NCBI GenBank assembly: GCA_902729315.2
Contig: LR746272.1
Location: 7,962,827 to 8,026,826 of the forward strand
Length of the DNA stretch: 64,000 nt
Direction: 5' to 3'
From: Spirodela intermedia
Taxonomy: Eukaryota; Streptophyta; Magnoliopsida; Alismatales; Araceae
The notes beneath the pieces were generated by a model. The model did no database searches. It saw only the letters and a program-made list of their open reading frames with translations, and had not been told where the DNA came from. The translations under genes were made by a program, and so were the position numbers. Every line of letters begins with the position of its first letter. Position 1 is the first letter of the stretch. Shown here in pieces: positions 1 to 12,600 of the stretch.

Positions 1-110
1 ACAGTCGAAAATATTCCCCCAGATGGGCCACAATCGGACATGCCTGACCAATCTCTACCGTCGAAAAGGTGAGATTAATGACTAATTGCCACGTATCCTT
101 ACCATGTGGA

Positions 111-196
111 CTGGGCCGGTCCAAAAAGCCCCACCGATGTATTATTGGGCCATTACTTCCTTATGGCCCATTTAGGTGATCTATTTATTGGGCCTT
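111..196 (+). promoter_or_regulatory. Site II (TGGGCC/GGCCCA) promoter cluster
   Basis: Four TGGGCC or GGCCCA cores lie within 86 bases (about 112, 146, 165 and 189), ending 118 bases before the ATG at 314. Such site II elements are known TCP-factor targets, common in plant promoters for organellar and housekeeping proteins. The position suits the core promoter of the Sec14-like gene; the regulatory role is inferred. Confidence 0.55.
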
Positions 197-313
197 GATT
201 GTGGACGTGGAAAAAAACCAGCGAGGCGGCAAAAGCCACATCGGATGAGGCGCCAGCTTCCTCACCATCGATCTCGCCGGGGGAGGTAGGGAGCAGGAAG
301 AGGTTAGAACAGA

Positions 314-3300
314 ATGGCGCTTTGCCTCCCGCATGCGCTTGGCCTCCTCCGTTGCTCCACTTCCTCTCCCTCCTCCCTCCGCCCCTCTAGGAAGTTCCCC
401 GGCGTAGTAAGGTGCTCCTCAGATGGCCAGACAACGCTGCGATCCGTCGATTCCCGCAAGGTATACTTCCCTGCAGAACTGAGTCCATGTTGAGTTTCTT
501 CTGTATGACTGCGCGTGTTTTTAATTGTGGGAATGGGTGTGTTAGTTGTTCTTGGGACGTCGCTGGCTGCGCATGAAGCTGTGACTCTCTGTTTGTGCTG
601 CAAAAAAGCGGTTCTGTCCTTTGAGATTATTGGCTTGATCTGAATTCCTGGATTACAGAGGGGCTCGAGTCGCATCTGTCTATTCTTGTCTCCTTTTGGA
701 TGCTGTGGTTGAATTTATGTTTATGCTCAATAGGTTTTTGCTTATTTCCTCCCAAACGGCTTCATTACATGTGCTCTTTGCATTGCAGTTCCGGAATTTT
801 GGCTCTGTTAGCTGTTCTATTGAGTGACGCTGACAAGCTGATCGTTATTTGGTCCTTGAAGACAAGGAACTGATCTATTTTTCATCATAATTTTTTTTAT
901 AACGTTACCAGTAGCGGCTGATAGTTTAGGCTCGTACCAATTATTCCTTTCCCTTTTCCCCGCTTTTCATCAGCAGGGATTTTATGAGCTGAAGTATGCA
1001 TTTTAGTGTTATATAACCATAACCTCATTCTTCATTTGCATTATAGGATCTAGTTCACAAGTTTCAATATGAACAGGACGAATGCTGAGGAAATGCACAT
1101 TACGTTAGGTGCAATTCCAAACCCTTGACCGTCTGTTACCAATGAAGTAAAGCTGGCGTATGGTTCAGTTTTATCGTTTCTCCACAAATGCAACACGGTG
1201 AAGGATTTGGAGCCACTGCTTACGCATGTAATTCTCGCTGGGATTTCCAAGAATTCTCATGCAGTGAGCAAACTTTTGAGTCACTGCTCAGCTAGGGGAA
1301 CAAGAAAATTGGATTTTGCGGTACTTTTATTGAAACATGTTGAGGAACCTTCTGCTTTCTGTTGGAATGCAGCCATCAGAGAATATGAACAGAGTCACAG
1401 TTCAAGGAAAGCCGTACAATTATACCAACAGATGTGGCAAAACTTGGTCCGCCCTGACAAATTCACATTTCCTTTTGTACTCAAAGCCTGTGCAAATATT
1501 CGTGCGCTTGAAGAAGGAAAACAAATACATTGCCAGGTTTTGAAGAGTCCTTTTAGGCAAGACACGTATGTGCTGGATTCCTTGCTTCTTATGTATTCAA
1601 AGTGTGGTAAAATTGAAGATGCACGCCTTGCGTTTGATTTATTGCCTCATAAAAGATTGATTTGCTGGAATATGATGATTGACGGGTATGTGAAGCATGG
1701 AGATTTGGACACTGCACGGGAATTATTTGATTATATGCCTCAACGAGATATTTTCTCGTGGAATGTGATGATCGATGGGTATGCAAAGTATGAACAAATT
1801 GGTGCTGCCAGGAATTTGTTTGATGAAATGCCAATCAGAGATATTATCTCGTGGAATTCCATGATCGCTGGTTATGCGAAATGTGGGGATATGGAATCCG
1901 CAAAGGACTTATTTGATCAAATGCCCTTAAAAGATGTGGTTACTTGGGGCATCATGATCAACGGATATTCTAAAAGTGGACATGTTGAGATTGGACACTG
2001 CTGTTTTGAAAAAGTTCCACACAAGAGCTTGATAACATGGAATTCTTTAATCCGTGGTTATGCAAAATGTGAGAGCATTGAGAGTGCATATAAATTATTT
2101 GCTATAATGCCAGTTAAGAATTCAGTCTCATACAACATCATGCTTGATGCATACGTGAAGGGTGGAAAAATAGAAATGGCCTATCAGTTATTCAATACAA
2201 TGGCCGATAAAGACATTGTTGCTTGGAATGTTATGATTGATGGATACGCTAGGATTGGAAACATGGAATTCGCTAGGGTATTATTTGATACTTTGCCGTA
2301 TAGGGACATAATTTCATGGAATGCACTGATTTCTGGCTACAAACAAAATGGTTTTCCCGAAGAAGCCATTTTACTTTTCTGTGAAATGCTTGAGAGCGGA
2401 GGAAAACCTGATTGCTGTACCTTGGCAACAGTTCTTTCTGTCATTGCTGACTTGGGCCTATATGTACAGGGAACATGGGTTCACGCCTATGCTGAAAGAA
2501 AAAGCTATCCGGTCAGTGGCATGGTTGGCGTCTCCCTCATAGACATGTACTCCAAGTGTGGGTATGTAGGTATGGCTCTACAGTTTTTTAATCACATTCC
2601 TCGGAAAACCAGGGATCACTGGAACTCAATGATATCAGGTGTTGCGATACATGGTTTTGGCAGTCTTGCTGTTTCCCTATTTGAGCAGATGGAACTGTCT
2701 AATGTAGAACCTGATGATATAACTTTTGTCAATATTCTAAATGCTTGCAGCCATGCTGGCTTAGTGCACGAAGGTCAGCTGTACTTTGAGCTTATGAGAT
2801 CCAAGTACAGACTTTGTCCTACGATCCAGCACTATGGCTGCATGGTTGACCTTCTAAGTCGATCTGGAGGTTTGGATGCAGCAATGAAATTGGTGACCAG
2901 CATGCCAATAAGACCCAATGATGTTGTCTGGAGGGCCCTCCTTGCTGCTTCTACTAATCATGGCAACACAGAAATTGCAGAGCGTGCAGCAAGGCATCTT
3001 TTTGAGTTGGAGCCGAATGATAGTAGTTCTTATGTTCTGTTGTCTAGTATTTATGTTTCCAGGTGCCAATTTGAAAGTGCCAGTAAAATGTGGAAGCTAA
3101 TGAAAGATAGATCAATTAGAAAGAACCCCGGCTGTAGTTCTATTGAATTGCATGGGGAAGTTCATGAATTTAGAGTGGGAGATAGTTTAGATGATGATGT
3201 TCTGAAGATCCATCACTCGTTGAGGAGCATTAGTCAAGACTTAATGATGGAAGACATAGGTGGTGTTGAGGAGGATTAGCCAAGATTTAATGGTGGAAGA

Positions 3301-6300
3301 CATTGGTAACGCGTATAAAATTCTCACCCCCTAATGGTAATACATGGGAATTTCTTATCTTACTGTACAGAGTCCCAACAGTTTTCACTATTTCTCTAGT
3401 TATTGGCATATGAGCACGTAACTAAATTTGTGTTTTACCCTTATAATCTGAGGGATGCATTCATATTCCACTTACAGTTATTGGTTTTGAGTTTGAAAAC
3501 ACACCTCTTTCACATTGTAATAAGGTGTCAGCATAAATCTTTGGTTATATCCTCCATTTGTATTGTATACATGACAGAGCTATCTTGAAATTAACCTGAA
3601 AAATGAGCGGGTTTTCTTACTCGTTTGATATAATAATTCATGTGGGTGTACTCCACTCATGGCCAATTGATTGTGTTTTACGTCCTAATTCTCTTATGTT
3701 TCGTTTCTCATTGGTAATCTGAAATACGTTTCATTCTCTTGTGCATTTTTTCAAGCATTTGTATTATAGGAGAATCAAGAAATGAGAATGATAAATACGT
3801 GTGTTAGTAGACTTAATGGCAGAAACTAAAATTCAGAACGATATATCAGCATATGAAGAAATGAAGATATGCATGCGACCAAAAATTTCAATATGTCTGA
3901 CGCACATTTAAAATTAATTTCTCAAATTATGAAGGAAATCAGTTCAGACTTTTCAGTCATGCCGGTATTTAGATCAGGTTTGGAGGAGAAGCATTAGTAC
4001 CACATTACAGGTATTTTCAAGTTTTTAAAAAAATAAATGTCTGATTCCATCTCATCTTAGAGGGAATATGTATATTTCTATACATTAATATGTATGTATT
4101 TATGTATGTCTCATGTTTCCGTTGGTATGTGCCACTTCCTGTTGCTATTTTTCTCTGCGGCCCATAATCAAAAGAACTTGTCCAGTAGAGAGTAGAAAAT
4201 AATACAAACCATGTCTGACCCTGCATGTTGATTTGTATAAAACGCTGCAGGAAACAGTGGTAGTATTTTAGTGCACCAAGGTGCTTTTTTACACATAAAT
4301 GGACGAATTTTTTTAGATTTGTTAGTATCGGGATTAATATGTCATATAACTGACGTTTTTCTTCAAAATACTTAAGTTTATTGGTTTAAGAAAAAACATC
4401 ATGCAGTCATTTTCGTCATTGTTTTCCCCATAATCCATCTCTCTCCAATCTGAGACGTCTAGGTTCCACTGATGACTTCAAGACTAGGCCACACTTTTCC
4501 ATGAGCTGTGTTGCTTCTTTTTTCTCCCTTTATGGTAGTGCCAACTACCTAATGGGTTAATAGATCATGTGATTCATCATTTAGAGAAAAATAAGTCACT
4601 TCTGCCTAATGGGTTTTTTATTTTTACACCTATCTCAATTACTTCAGTCGGTTGATTTTGCGTTTCCTTTTGTTTTCACGGTCATCTACTCACTGGATTG
4701 AGTTTTATGTTTATCATAGCTTGTGCTGGAAGTCAAAGAAAAGCTTGAGAAAGAGCATTCTGATCTCCCAGAAGGAAAAAACGGAAGAGATGATGAAGAT
4801 TTGATACTTTGGTTTCTGAGGGACAGAAAGTTTTCAGTTGATGATGCCATCTTCAAATTAACAAAAGCCATTGTATCCAAGCCAATTCATTTATGTCATC
4901 TAGATATATTGACATGTTCTGAAGTACAGTTGATCATTATACTTGAGAGCTCGGAGGTATCAACAATAGAAAATGCATAGCTCAAAATAATCAAAGATTA
5001 CTTATTGTTAGACTATGTAATCATTTTATTTTCTTGTTGGGGTATTCTGGTTTGTTTTTATTTCTCTCTCTCGTGTAAACCCGACATTCTCCCCTTCTTT
5101 GTAACAGATAGTGTCCGCATGTTTTGGGGGTGTCATTGTTCTTGCTTTCCTCCCTCTGTCCCTCTACTTTGGTTTACGGGTTTTGATTGAATCCGTCACT
5201 TATGAACCTCCTTCGTAGGTCTGAATATTTTTTGAAGTACGTCTTATTCGTTTCTTGAAGGGGTGAAAAAATCCTCGCTGAGATTACAAGGTTGAAGTAT
5301 GCGCATCTATCATTATCTGAGACTTCAACTTTTCTCATGTCCCAAACTTGTTTCATCATTTAAGGGATTTTTCTAAATTCTAGTTTATTTTTCAAACTGC
5401 AAATCTGATCTTACGAGGAACTGGGTTTTGTTTTTGTTTCCACGTTTTGTTTGTTTAAACAGGGTTTTTACTCCTTTCTTCAACTGATTTTGCTTGAGTG
5501 AAAGGCATGAACATTGAGATGTAGGAAAAAACTTATCTGCGTAACAGAAGAAAAGACGTGCACAGAAATCATTTTATTTCTTAAATTCATTTACAAATAT
5601 CATTGTTTTTCCATGATGTCACTGTTAGATATGGCGTCAGGAGTTCGGTGTGTCAGAATTGACGGAGGAATCTATCAGGAAATTGTACGAAACTGGAAAA
5701 GCTTATGTCCATGACTTTCTAGATGTGCAGGGCAGAGCAGTGCTTGTGGTGGTTGCATCAAAGCATTTCCCTGGGGTAGGCCTTAACCTAATAAAGCATT
5801 GATTTGACTTTTTTAGTTAACTATAATTGAAAGCTCTCTTTCATCCAGTTAACGAATAATCTTGCGCCTGTCTGATGGTCCTCAAATTGGTAGTTTCATT
5901 TCCTTGTCAAGCCCTGGAGTGGGCATCTACGTTACAATAGAAAGGTATGCGGTAGCCTGGTGCTGCGACGCTGTGGCTCATTTGGGTTTACACACGGCTC
6001 TCTTCTGAACAACTAGTAGATGAGGTCAATCCTGATTCTGCTACGACATGGATAAACGACTTCTTTTTCTATTCTAAAATAAAATTAGCTGTATTGGTAG
6101 TTATATATTATAATTTTTTTTAAAAACAAACTGAGAACTTCCTGGTTAAACTAGGAGTTTAGGATGGTCTGCTGGTGCAGGAATCAATCTCTAGCCTTGA
6201 AGCATGGTGACCTTTTACTCTTCGGCTGCTAAGTTTGCCTCTGCTTTCTTCTCTGGCATTCCCAGTGACAAATAGATTTACGCATAGCTTTGGGGAAGGA

Positions 6301-8230
6301 GGGCACATTTGACACATGACATATGGTTTACTCGGTTTGGAACACGAGGTAGGGTTCAACCTAGATTGTGGTGTTGACTTTACCAGTTGATACTGCCATA
6401 TTTTGACTTGGGCCTACTTGTCCTGAAAGGGTAGCTAATCGCCTGGGCTACCACTTAACTTGTTCTCAGCAGTCAGCTGATTTGATATCGACCTGCCTCA
6501 GGGAATATGCCACAAGCTTGAAGGATGATCCGATTGCTAGATAACTCTATTCAATGAATGTAGGCTTTGTGGTGTTTCACATGCCAAACTGGGCATGCTT
6601 CCCCAAATATTTTATAAAACTTCAAGCGGAGAAAAATGCTCCAACCTTTTTCTATCATCACATTCATCCCTAATAGTGGAGCATGAACTTTCCTGCCTAA
6701 CTGCTAGTAGGTGCAATCTAAATTCAACAAATCGTATAGCTACATAGTCTGTGGGTACCTAAGGTCAAAAGTCGCATCGGCAAAGGACTCGGTGACTTGC
6801 CATCTTCAATGAAAAGGTAATCTGGGCTTAGCATGAGTTGCGAAATATGAATTATTCTCCTTTGAATCTCTGGATTCTGTATTAACTTAATGATTCATCA
6901 GCATGTCTGCATTTGTGTCGCATCTATGACCAACATATCTATCTATTACAGGAACCACCTTTTTATCTTTTCTCTCAACTTCCAGAAGAACGGATAGAGA
7001 AATGAACTTCTTATACTTCAGTAAATTATGGAACTAATCGATTGACTTTGGGTGATATATGCATATGATTTTCTTGTATGATTTTGCATACTGTTCTAGT
7101 CAGAATTTAACATGGGTTTTCATTCGAATTTCCTCTGGTTTTTAGTATGCATCTCACGAGAAACTAACTTTATGTGTTTGGTGAAATATTTTTTCTTCTC
7201 ATGATATTTGTAAGTTCTCCGATGTATGTGGCACACCTTCTTGTGCATCCTTGTGACATATCACTACCCACTATCAGAGGCAGGATTCCAGAGAGAATGA
7301 AAAGCTATGTGTATTTCTCATCGAGAAGGCACTATCCAGACTTCCCAAAGGGGAGGAACAGATACTTGCAATAATTGATCTACGAGGGTTCCGCACAGAA
7401 AATGGGGACATCTCGTTCCTACGCTTCTTGGTAACCTATACTATCAGCTATTTCTATTATTAGTATTGATAACTGTGCTGATTTATATGCCACTGTGATT
7501 TGGCTGGTTTTTTTTCGCTTGAATGGAGATTTAAATATCATGTCAGCTGATATAAATGTCCAATGTTTATGGGTCTAATGATTATGATGATCTCTTCTTC
7601 TTTCTTTTCTTGCTTCAGATGGGGATTGGCGTTTTTTGTGCAATGTCATATGATCTATCGACCATCATTATTTAATATTTGATTCTGGTAAAAATAAATA
7701 AAATCATTCGTCCCTTTTGCTTCAGATGGGGATTTGCGCTTCTAATGATTATAATGATCATTATTCAATATGTTCAGGGTAGCATGTAAAACTATTACTG
7801 AAATAAATTATTCCAAAATAATACTTGGAGTAGATTCTGATACATGTTAGAATCTATTAAAGGGTGCGCACACATCATGAAACATATTCACACCTTTTCC
7901 AATGAACAGTGGATTCCTGAATGGTTGTAACCCTTTCCAAAGATTTTCTATATTTTTTTCCGGCAAGTTCAATCCACCCCAGTTGTAGTTCAGTGAACAA
8001 CTGACAGAAGATTCGTAAACAATTTTTATTTTTTTTTCCCCGACAAAAGAATATTCATTTACGTATTTGGATCTTAAATGTTGCCCATTTCGGGCAAGTC
8101 TTATTATGTTCACGAACCTCCCAGGTTCTACTCTTTCACTTGAGCCAGAAAAAGATCCCAAAGTAACTGGGCTCAAGCTTTTTTGCCCCAACGTTTCACA
8201 GCATGCCTGTGATGTACAGATCTTCTTCCG

Positions 8231-8269
<39 letters not shown>

Positions 8270-8889
8270 ACGTGCTTCCTTCTTCTATCTGGCAGATCGA
8301 TGTCTTCTACTACTATTACCCAAAGAGACTCAGCCAGGTCCTCTTCGTCGATGCTCCCTTTGTGTTTCAACCAGTCTGGCAGCTCGTCAGACCATGGCTC
8401 AAGTCATACGCCTCTCTGGTGAGCGAGTCAACAAATTATTTCCATTTTTAGCAATAAACCGACAGTGGGTCTGGAAGAAACTCAATTTTAGAAAACTCGC
8501 GGATGAAACCATGATAATGGCAGCGTTTATTTATTTAGATTTGATTAGGCTTGACTCTGCAAGAAGAAATTGCCATAGCCAGGGAACTTGCCCCTTTATG
8601 TGCACCAGGTGAGATTTTGTGTTTTGGAGACTGCGGCAGGGAGTATTTCAGAGGTTGACTTCTTGGTTGCCATTTATGGATCGATACCCCCAAGTTGTTT
8701 GTTGACTTCCAGTTTTTACTTCAAATTAATGTGGTTGCCATTTTGTAAGGACTTGCCATAGGCAGGGATGATTGGGTGGCACCTTCTCATCTCCCCTTTT
8801 ATGTGCACCAGGTGAGATTCTGTGATGCTGAGACTGTGCGGAGGGAGTACTTCACAGAGGCGACGACACCCGCGAGCTTCAGAGGTTGA
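314..8889 (+). CDS. Sec14-like CRAL-TRIO lipid-binding protein, plastid-type
   Basis: Six exons join with every intron in phase 0: 314-460, 4720-4872, 5629-5775, 7278-7430, 8296-8418 and 8812-8889, giving 266 residues. Exon 1 encodes a Ser/Arg/Leu-rich leader ([14 protein letters not shown]) typical of a chloroplast transit peptide. Exon 2 carries the CRAL-TRIO N-terminal helix region ([19 protein letters not shown]). Exons 3-5 form the lipid-binding fold, with [25 protein letters not shown] and [13 protein letters not shown]. Exon 6 ends in [17 protein letters not shown]. Proteins of this family bind or exchange phosphatidylinositol and other lipids; the ligand here is unknown. I recall a short Arabidopsis Sec14-like protein of about this size, but this is unchecked. 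Acceptor 7278 was chosen over 7284 because it gives FPGRQDS, which fits the family better. Intron 1 (4,259 nt) holds a PPR frame, and a decayed copy of exon 6 lies at about 8609. Confidence 0.88.
1153..3279 (+). CDS. PLS-type pentatricopeptide repeat protein (E class), 5' end unresolved
   Basis: An intronless frame runs to a TAG at 3277-3279 and encodes about 708 residues of PPR protein, an organellar RNA-binding class acting in editing, splicing or stability. An N-terminal segment ([13 protein letters not shown]) is followed by P/L/S motifs ([12 protein letters not shown]). Seven consecutive 31-residue S-type repeats of the [10 protein letters not shown]...LFDEMP form occupy about residues 172-390, then more PLS motifs ([17 protein letters not shown]) and an E/E+ tail ([29 protein letters not shown]). 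There is no DYW deaminase domain. The frame is open from 1129 but has no ATG until 1432. An in-frame ATG at 1069 is cut off by a TGA at 1126-1128. I start the feature at 1153 because AG at 1151-1152 is the only acceptor here that joins in phase to the Sec14 exon 1. The gene lies wholly inside the Sec14-like intron 1 on the same strand. Family call is firm; the start is not. Confidence 0.85.
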   Translation: MAYGSVLSFLHKCNTVKDLEPLLTHVILAGISKNSHAVSKLLSHCSARGTRKLDFAVLLLKHVEEPSAFCWNAAIREYEQSHSSRKAVQLYQQMWQNLVRPDKFTFPFVLKACANIRALEEGKQIHCQVLKSPFRQDTYVLDSLLLMYSKCGKIEDARLAFDLLPHKRLICWNMMIDGYVKHGDLDTARELFDYMPQRDIFSWNVMIDGYAKYEQIGAARNLFDEMPIRDIISWNSMIAGYAKCGDMESAKDLFDQMPLKDVVTWGIMINGYSKSGHVEIGHCCFEKVPHKSLITWNSLIRGYAKCESIESAYKLFAIMPVKNSVSYNIMLDAYVKGGKIEMAYQLFNTMADKDIVAWNVMIDGYARIGNMEFARVLFDTLPYRDIISWNALISGYKQNGFPEEAILLFCEMLESGGKPDCCTLATVLSVIADLGLYVQGTWVHAYAERKSYPVSGMVGVSLIDMYSKCGYVGMALQFFNHIPRKTRDHWNSMISGVAIHGFGSLAVSLFEQMELSNVEPDDITFVNILNACSHAGLVHEGQLYFELMRSKYRLCPTIQHYGCMVDLLSRSGGLDAAMKLVTSMPIRPNDVVWRALLAASTNHGNTEIAERAARHLFELEPNDSSSYVLLSSIYVSRCQFESASKMWKLMKDRSIRKNPGCSSIELHGEVHEFRVGDSLDDDVLKIHHSLRSISQDLMMEDIGGVEED
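3280..4719 (+). other. Remainder of Sec14-like intron 1 downstream of the PPR frame
   Basis: This is AT-rich sequence with no coding segment I can support. It should contain the 3' end of any PPR transcript. It ends in the acceptor TTATCATAG at 4719, just before the second Sec14-like exon. Confidence 0.5.
8233..8268 (+). repeat. (CT)18 tract next to a splice acceptor
   Basis: This is a perfect CT run in intron 4 of the Sec14-like gene. It ends 27 bases before exon 5 at 8296, so it can serve as the polypyrimidine tract of that acceptor. Confidence 0.9.
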
Positions 8890-8962
8890 CTTCTTGGTTG
8901 CCATTTATGGGTCGGTACCCCCCCAGGTTGTTGACTTCCAGTTCATACTTTAAATTGATGTG
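8591..8962 (+). repeat. Tandem duplication of the Sec14-like terminal exon and flanks
   Basis: Two imperfect copies of about 150 bases lie in tandem, at roughly 8591-8735 and 8796-8962. Both contain the acceptor context TTTATGTGCACCAG, GTGAGATT, GAGACTG, a GGGAGTA stretch, the join TTCAGAGGTTGACTTCTTGG and the trailer TTGCCATTTATGG. The right copy encodes the intact last exon. The left copy lacks about 27 bases in the middle and has lost the reading frame. Confidence 0.85.
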
Positions 8963-9657
8963 GTCTCTTGGGCAGCTGAAATCTCTCGAAAAATGAAAAA
9001 AATAAAAAGAAAAAGGGGCAAATGAGTTCGAAATGTCGATGATGATCTTGCCCAGAACTATGGTTCTTCATTTCTTGTGTAAATGGGTTTTAAATGGACC
9101 TTCGGTAAGGAAATAATAAAGGTCTCATTTTTAAGCCAAGCATGTCCACGTGGAGGGCACGTTCACCCGTGGCAACACGTGGGGGCCATGTCATACTCGG
9201 GGCTTGTCTGAAGCAGCAGTTTTGTGGTGCCCCACTTCATCTGTTATTTAATAAATTCCTCCGTCTCAATTTTTTATAATTTCTCTCGATTAATGATGAG
9301 CTGGGTTGCATTATTTATTTATTTCTTTTAAAAATCAATATGTAGCATTTAAATAAATAATTTGAAGTATTCCTCTAATTTCGAAAATATTTGTAGACAT
9401 ATCAATACAGGGAAAAATGATGAAATCATTCACTGCGAACTATTTTAATGCATTATCGAAAATCGCAACGTAAATTGAAAATTTCTCATTAACCTGGCTT
9501 TATTTTTCTTATTTCCCACAAAAATTGAACTAGCCGTTTTATCTTATTTCGATTATTTTTTAAATTAATATCGGGTACTTTTTTTTTTAAGGGAAAAAAC
9601 CCAAAGCTGATCCGATCGAGGGGGGGGAGTGAAGCGGAAGCGGGCGGGTGGAGATCA
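8890..9657. other. Convergent intergenic region, Sec14-like / GWD
   Basis: This AT-rich spacer between two converging genes should hold both 3' UTRs and polyadenylation signals (for example AATAAA near 9113). No coding segment or repeat of note was seen. Confidence 0.5.
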
Positions 9658-12600
9658 TCACATCTGGGGGCGCGTCTGGACGACGAAGATCTTCCCGTCC
9701 TTCACCACGCCTTCGATGTCCTGCGGGGAGCCGTAGAGCTCCTCGATCGCGCTCCCAGCGCGCGCGATGTTGGAGAGGATCGACTTGCGGAAACCGGCGT
9801 CCACGATCAGCGGATCGGAGGCGTAGTCGAGAACGACCTTCTCGGCTTCGTCCATCGGCACGCTGCGACCGCGACGGAGTCAATCAGGTGAGTTCGCCAT
9901 TCTCAGAGCTTAGGGTTCGGTAAATCTAGGGTTCAGGAGGACGTAGAAACTAGGGTTCGTTGCTGGCCGTTTCCGGAAAACAGAGAACTGATGCTACAGG
10001 TTAGGGCCTAGGGTTCTGGAAACTTGGAACCGATCGTGCGATCGGCGATGGAGTGAACCAAGTGTGTTCATCACTGGTGTTTTGGGTTTTGGCATGGAAA
10101 TGGCAAAATAATTCAGAATTTATTAATCAGAAATAAAAGTCGCGCGATAGTTCAGGAAATTTCTTCATAGCATCGAGGATTAGACTGACCTGTCGTAGAG
10201 ACCTGCGCCTGCATAACCCTCCAAGTCTTCACCATTAGAGTCGGATCTGAAGATAATAGATCGTCGAATGAATAGACCAATTGGTTTGCTTGGGTACCCT
10301 AGCACCTGGAAATAAAATTAAACAACATAAAATAAAAAATTGTGAGCTCAAACCATTCGAAATCGAATTCCGGGAAAAAAAAAAGAGGAAGCATATAATA
10401 ATAAATAAATAAATAAATAATCATAGCATTACGCACCTTAGGAGAGCCAAGATCATCTTTTTTGCAGATGTAACTCAAGGCCCGGCCTGGGTAAGCCCCA
10501 ACAAGGGTTTCGCCAAGCCCTTTGACAACCTACACCAGAGAGGAAGCTGAAGCAAATCAGAAACACCCCGTTCTCTCGAGGAAAAAATGGATCATTTGGC
10601 GCCGTGATAAACAGAGATACCTCCGTATAGATCTCTGATGCGTCCCCGGAAGATGGGTTTGTAGTGTGGATGACGAATGCGTAGTCTGCGCTCACGACTT
10701 CTTGAACAAGGACAGCCATGCATAGATAGTCATGGTCGAGCTTCACCTTCCGCGTGCTGAAGTACGCCCTCTCGTTCCACTTTGACGCCCAGACCTGGAG
10801 GACGTGTAGTGGTCTCCATTGGAAGAGAGCTTCCCAATTTGTTTTGATGTCAATTTACTGAAGAGAAGTCTCACCTTCTTTATGGCCAACCATGCCTGCT
10901 GCCATCTCCGATCACCTTCGTTACCAGGCCAAGGCATCCCCGACTCGACCATCTTCTGCTTGAGCTCTTCAACCTGAAACCAGCCGTTGCTCACCATGCA
11001 TCATCAGATATCGAGCCCAACAGCAGTAGAAGAGAAAATATTTCAGGAAAACGTAGGTGAATCATCACATCAACACGCAGGTCGAAAGGATAGTTTAGGC
11101 ACTAATAAGCATATGCTGGATGTGCCGGAAATTTGATTAGCATAGTTCTATACTAGTCTTAAATCATTGATTCATTTATTTATCATGGTATTATTTAAAG
11201 GATGTGTTTTTTTTCTGGCTGCTGAAGAACTTTACCAGCTGAGGTGGAGCGGCTAGCTGCAGAACCGTCTTGCGAATCTCTCCCAGCTTGCTGAAGTCTC
11301 CTTCATCTAGCTTTGCCTTCAAGATCTGCAGTTCATCTGCCACTGCCTGTAGAAGATGGAGGTCAATGATGGAAAGGTGAGTTGCTATGTGCAGCAAGAT
11401 ATTGATCCAAGGAATATATCATGGGACTGAAAATACATAGGCCATAATTTTTGTATGAGACCAGGTAAGCATTAGAAGGGAAAAAAAACTAAAAAAATCG
11501 GATTCTTTGCACGTTGACAGGCAATATGGCATCTCAATAGTTGAACCTTGGTCTTATGAATGACACTAACTATTCTTCTATTATCATTGAGAGAGAGAGA
11601 GAGAGAGAGATGATGCCATTCCTAAACTTGACGCATGTCTTACCATCATAAAATAAGGGGAACAAATCTATATTTCTAGGGTGTTTCTGTACTAACTCCT
11701 TCAGGTAAGAGGTAGAAAAACATCGGGTCTATCTAGGGTATTTTATAGTATTTATGTGATCACCAAAGAAAAATATTGCATTTATTCAATGTTAAACTAC
11801 ACAAAAATGGGAAAAGGAGAATTACATTATTCCTGTTTTAGTGCTGCTGCCAAATTCTTAGACTCTTTTGTCTACCAGATACCCACCCAATGCACTGAAA
11901 ACAGTGTAAGGATCATAGTTTGCTAGAATACTTGGATGATTTGGCACATGATCTTCAATATGGTCACCTCAGAGAGCACAGCAGGGTCAGAGCCAGTTTT
12001 AGAGACCACCTGAAATTAGCTAACTGGTTGGCACCATCCTAGGCATGATCCTGATCATATATCTTTAATTCCTTTGCATCCTTAATATCAACGATGTTTA
12101 TGATGATCTCCCAAAAGGAACAGCTTGTATGCTAAACGGTTTAGGGTAAATATTTCTTGCCCCCAGAGAAGAATATTAGGAAAGTGTCAGATCAAAGGAA
12201 GCCCAATAAACCGAGTCTGACCTTATTGGATTTGTCTTCTAGGACCTTTTCAAAGACCCCAAAAGGAAGGGCAACTGAGGTCGGAATTCCCACCCAATCT
12301 GGCACCTTTCCTCTTAAATATGAGATGTTGCGAGATTTAGCTCCAACCTGGCAGAAACAAAATGATCCAAGTCTAGTCAAAGAACTGAGAGATAACATGA
12401 TATGTGATGAAGATAATAGTTTATGAGGCCAACCATGTCACTGTTGAACTCCTGAGCCGATATGGCGTATTTGCCACTGAACTGTTTCTTGGCCAGGGAT
12501 ATGGACACAGAAGATTGGTCTTCCTTCAGATTTTGTGAGCTTCTCCCGAAGAGTTCACTCTCATTTATTTCGCTAGAACCAACAAAATAAAACAAAACAC

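Noticed and set aside
1337-2542. Short alternative-frame and antisense open frames within the PPR gene.
   Set aside because: They overlap a continuous frame with seven consecutive PPR S motifs and show no domain of their own.
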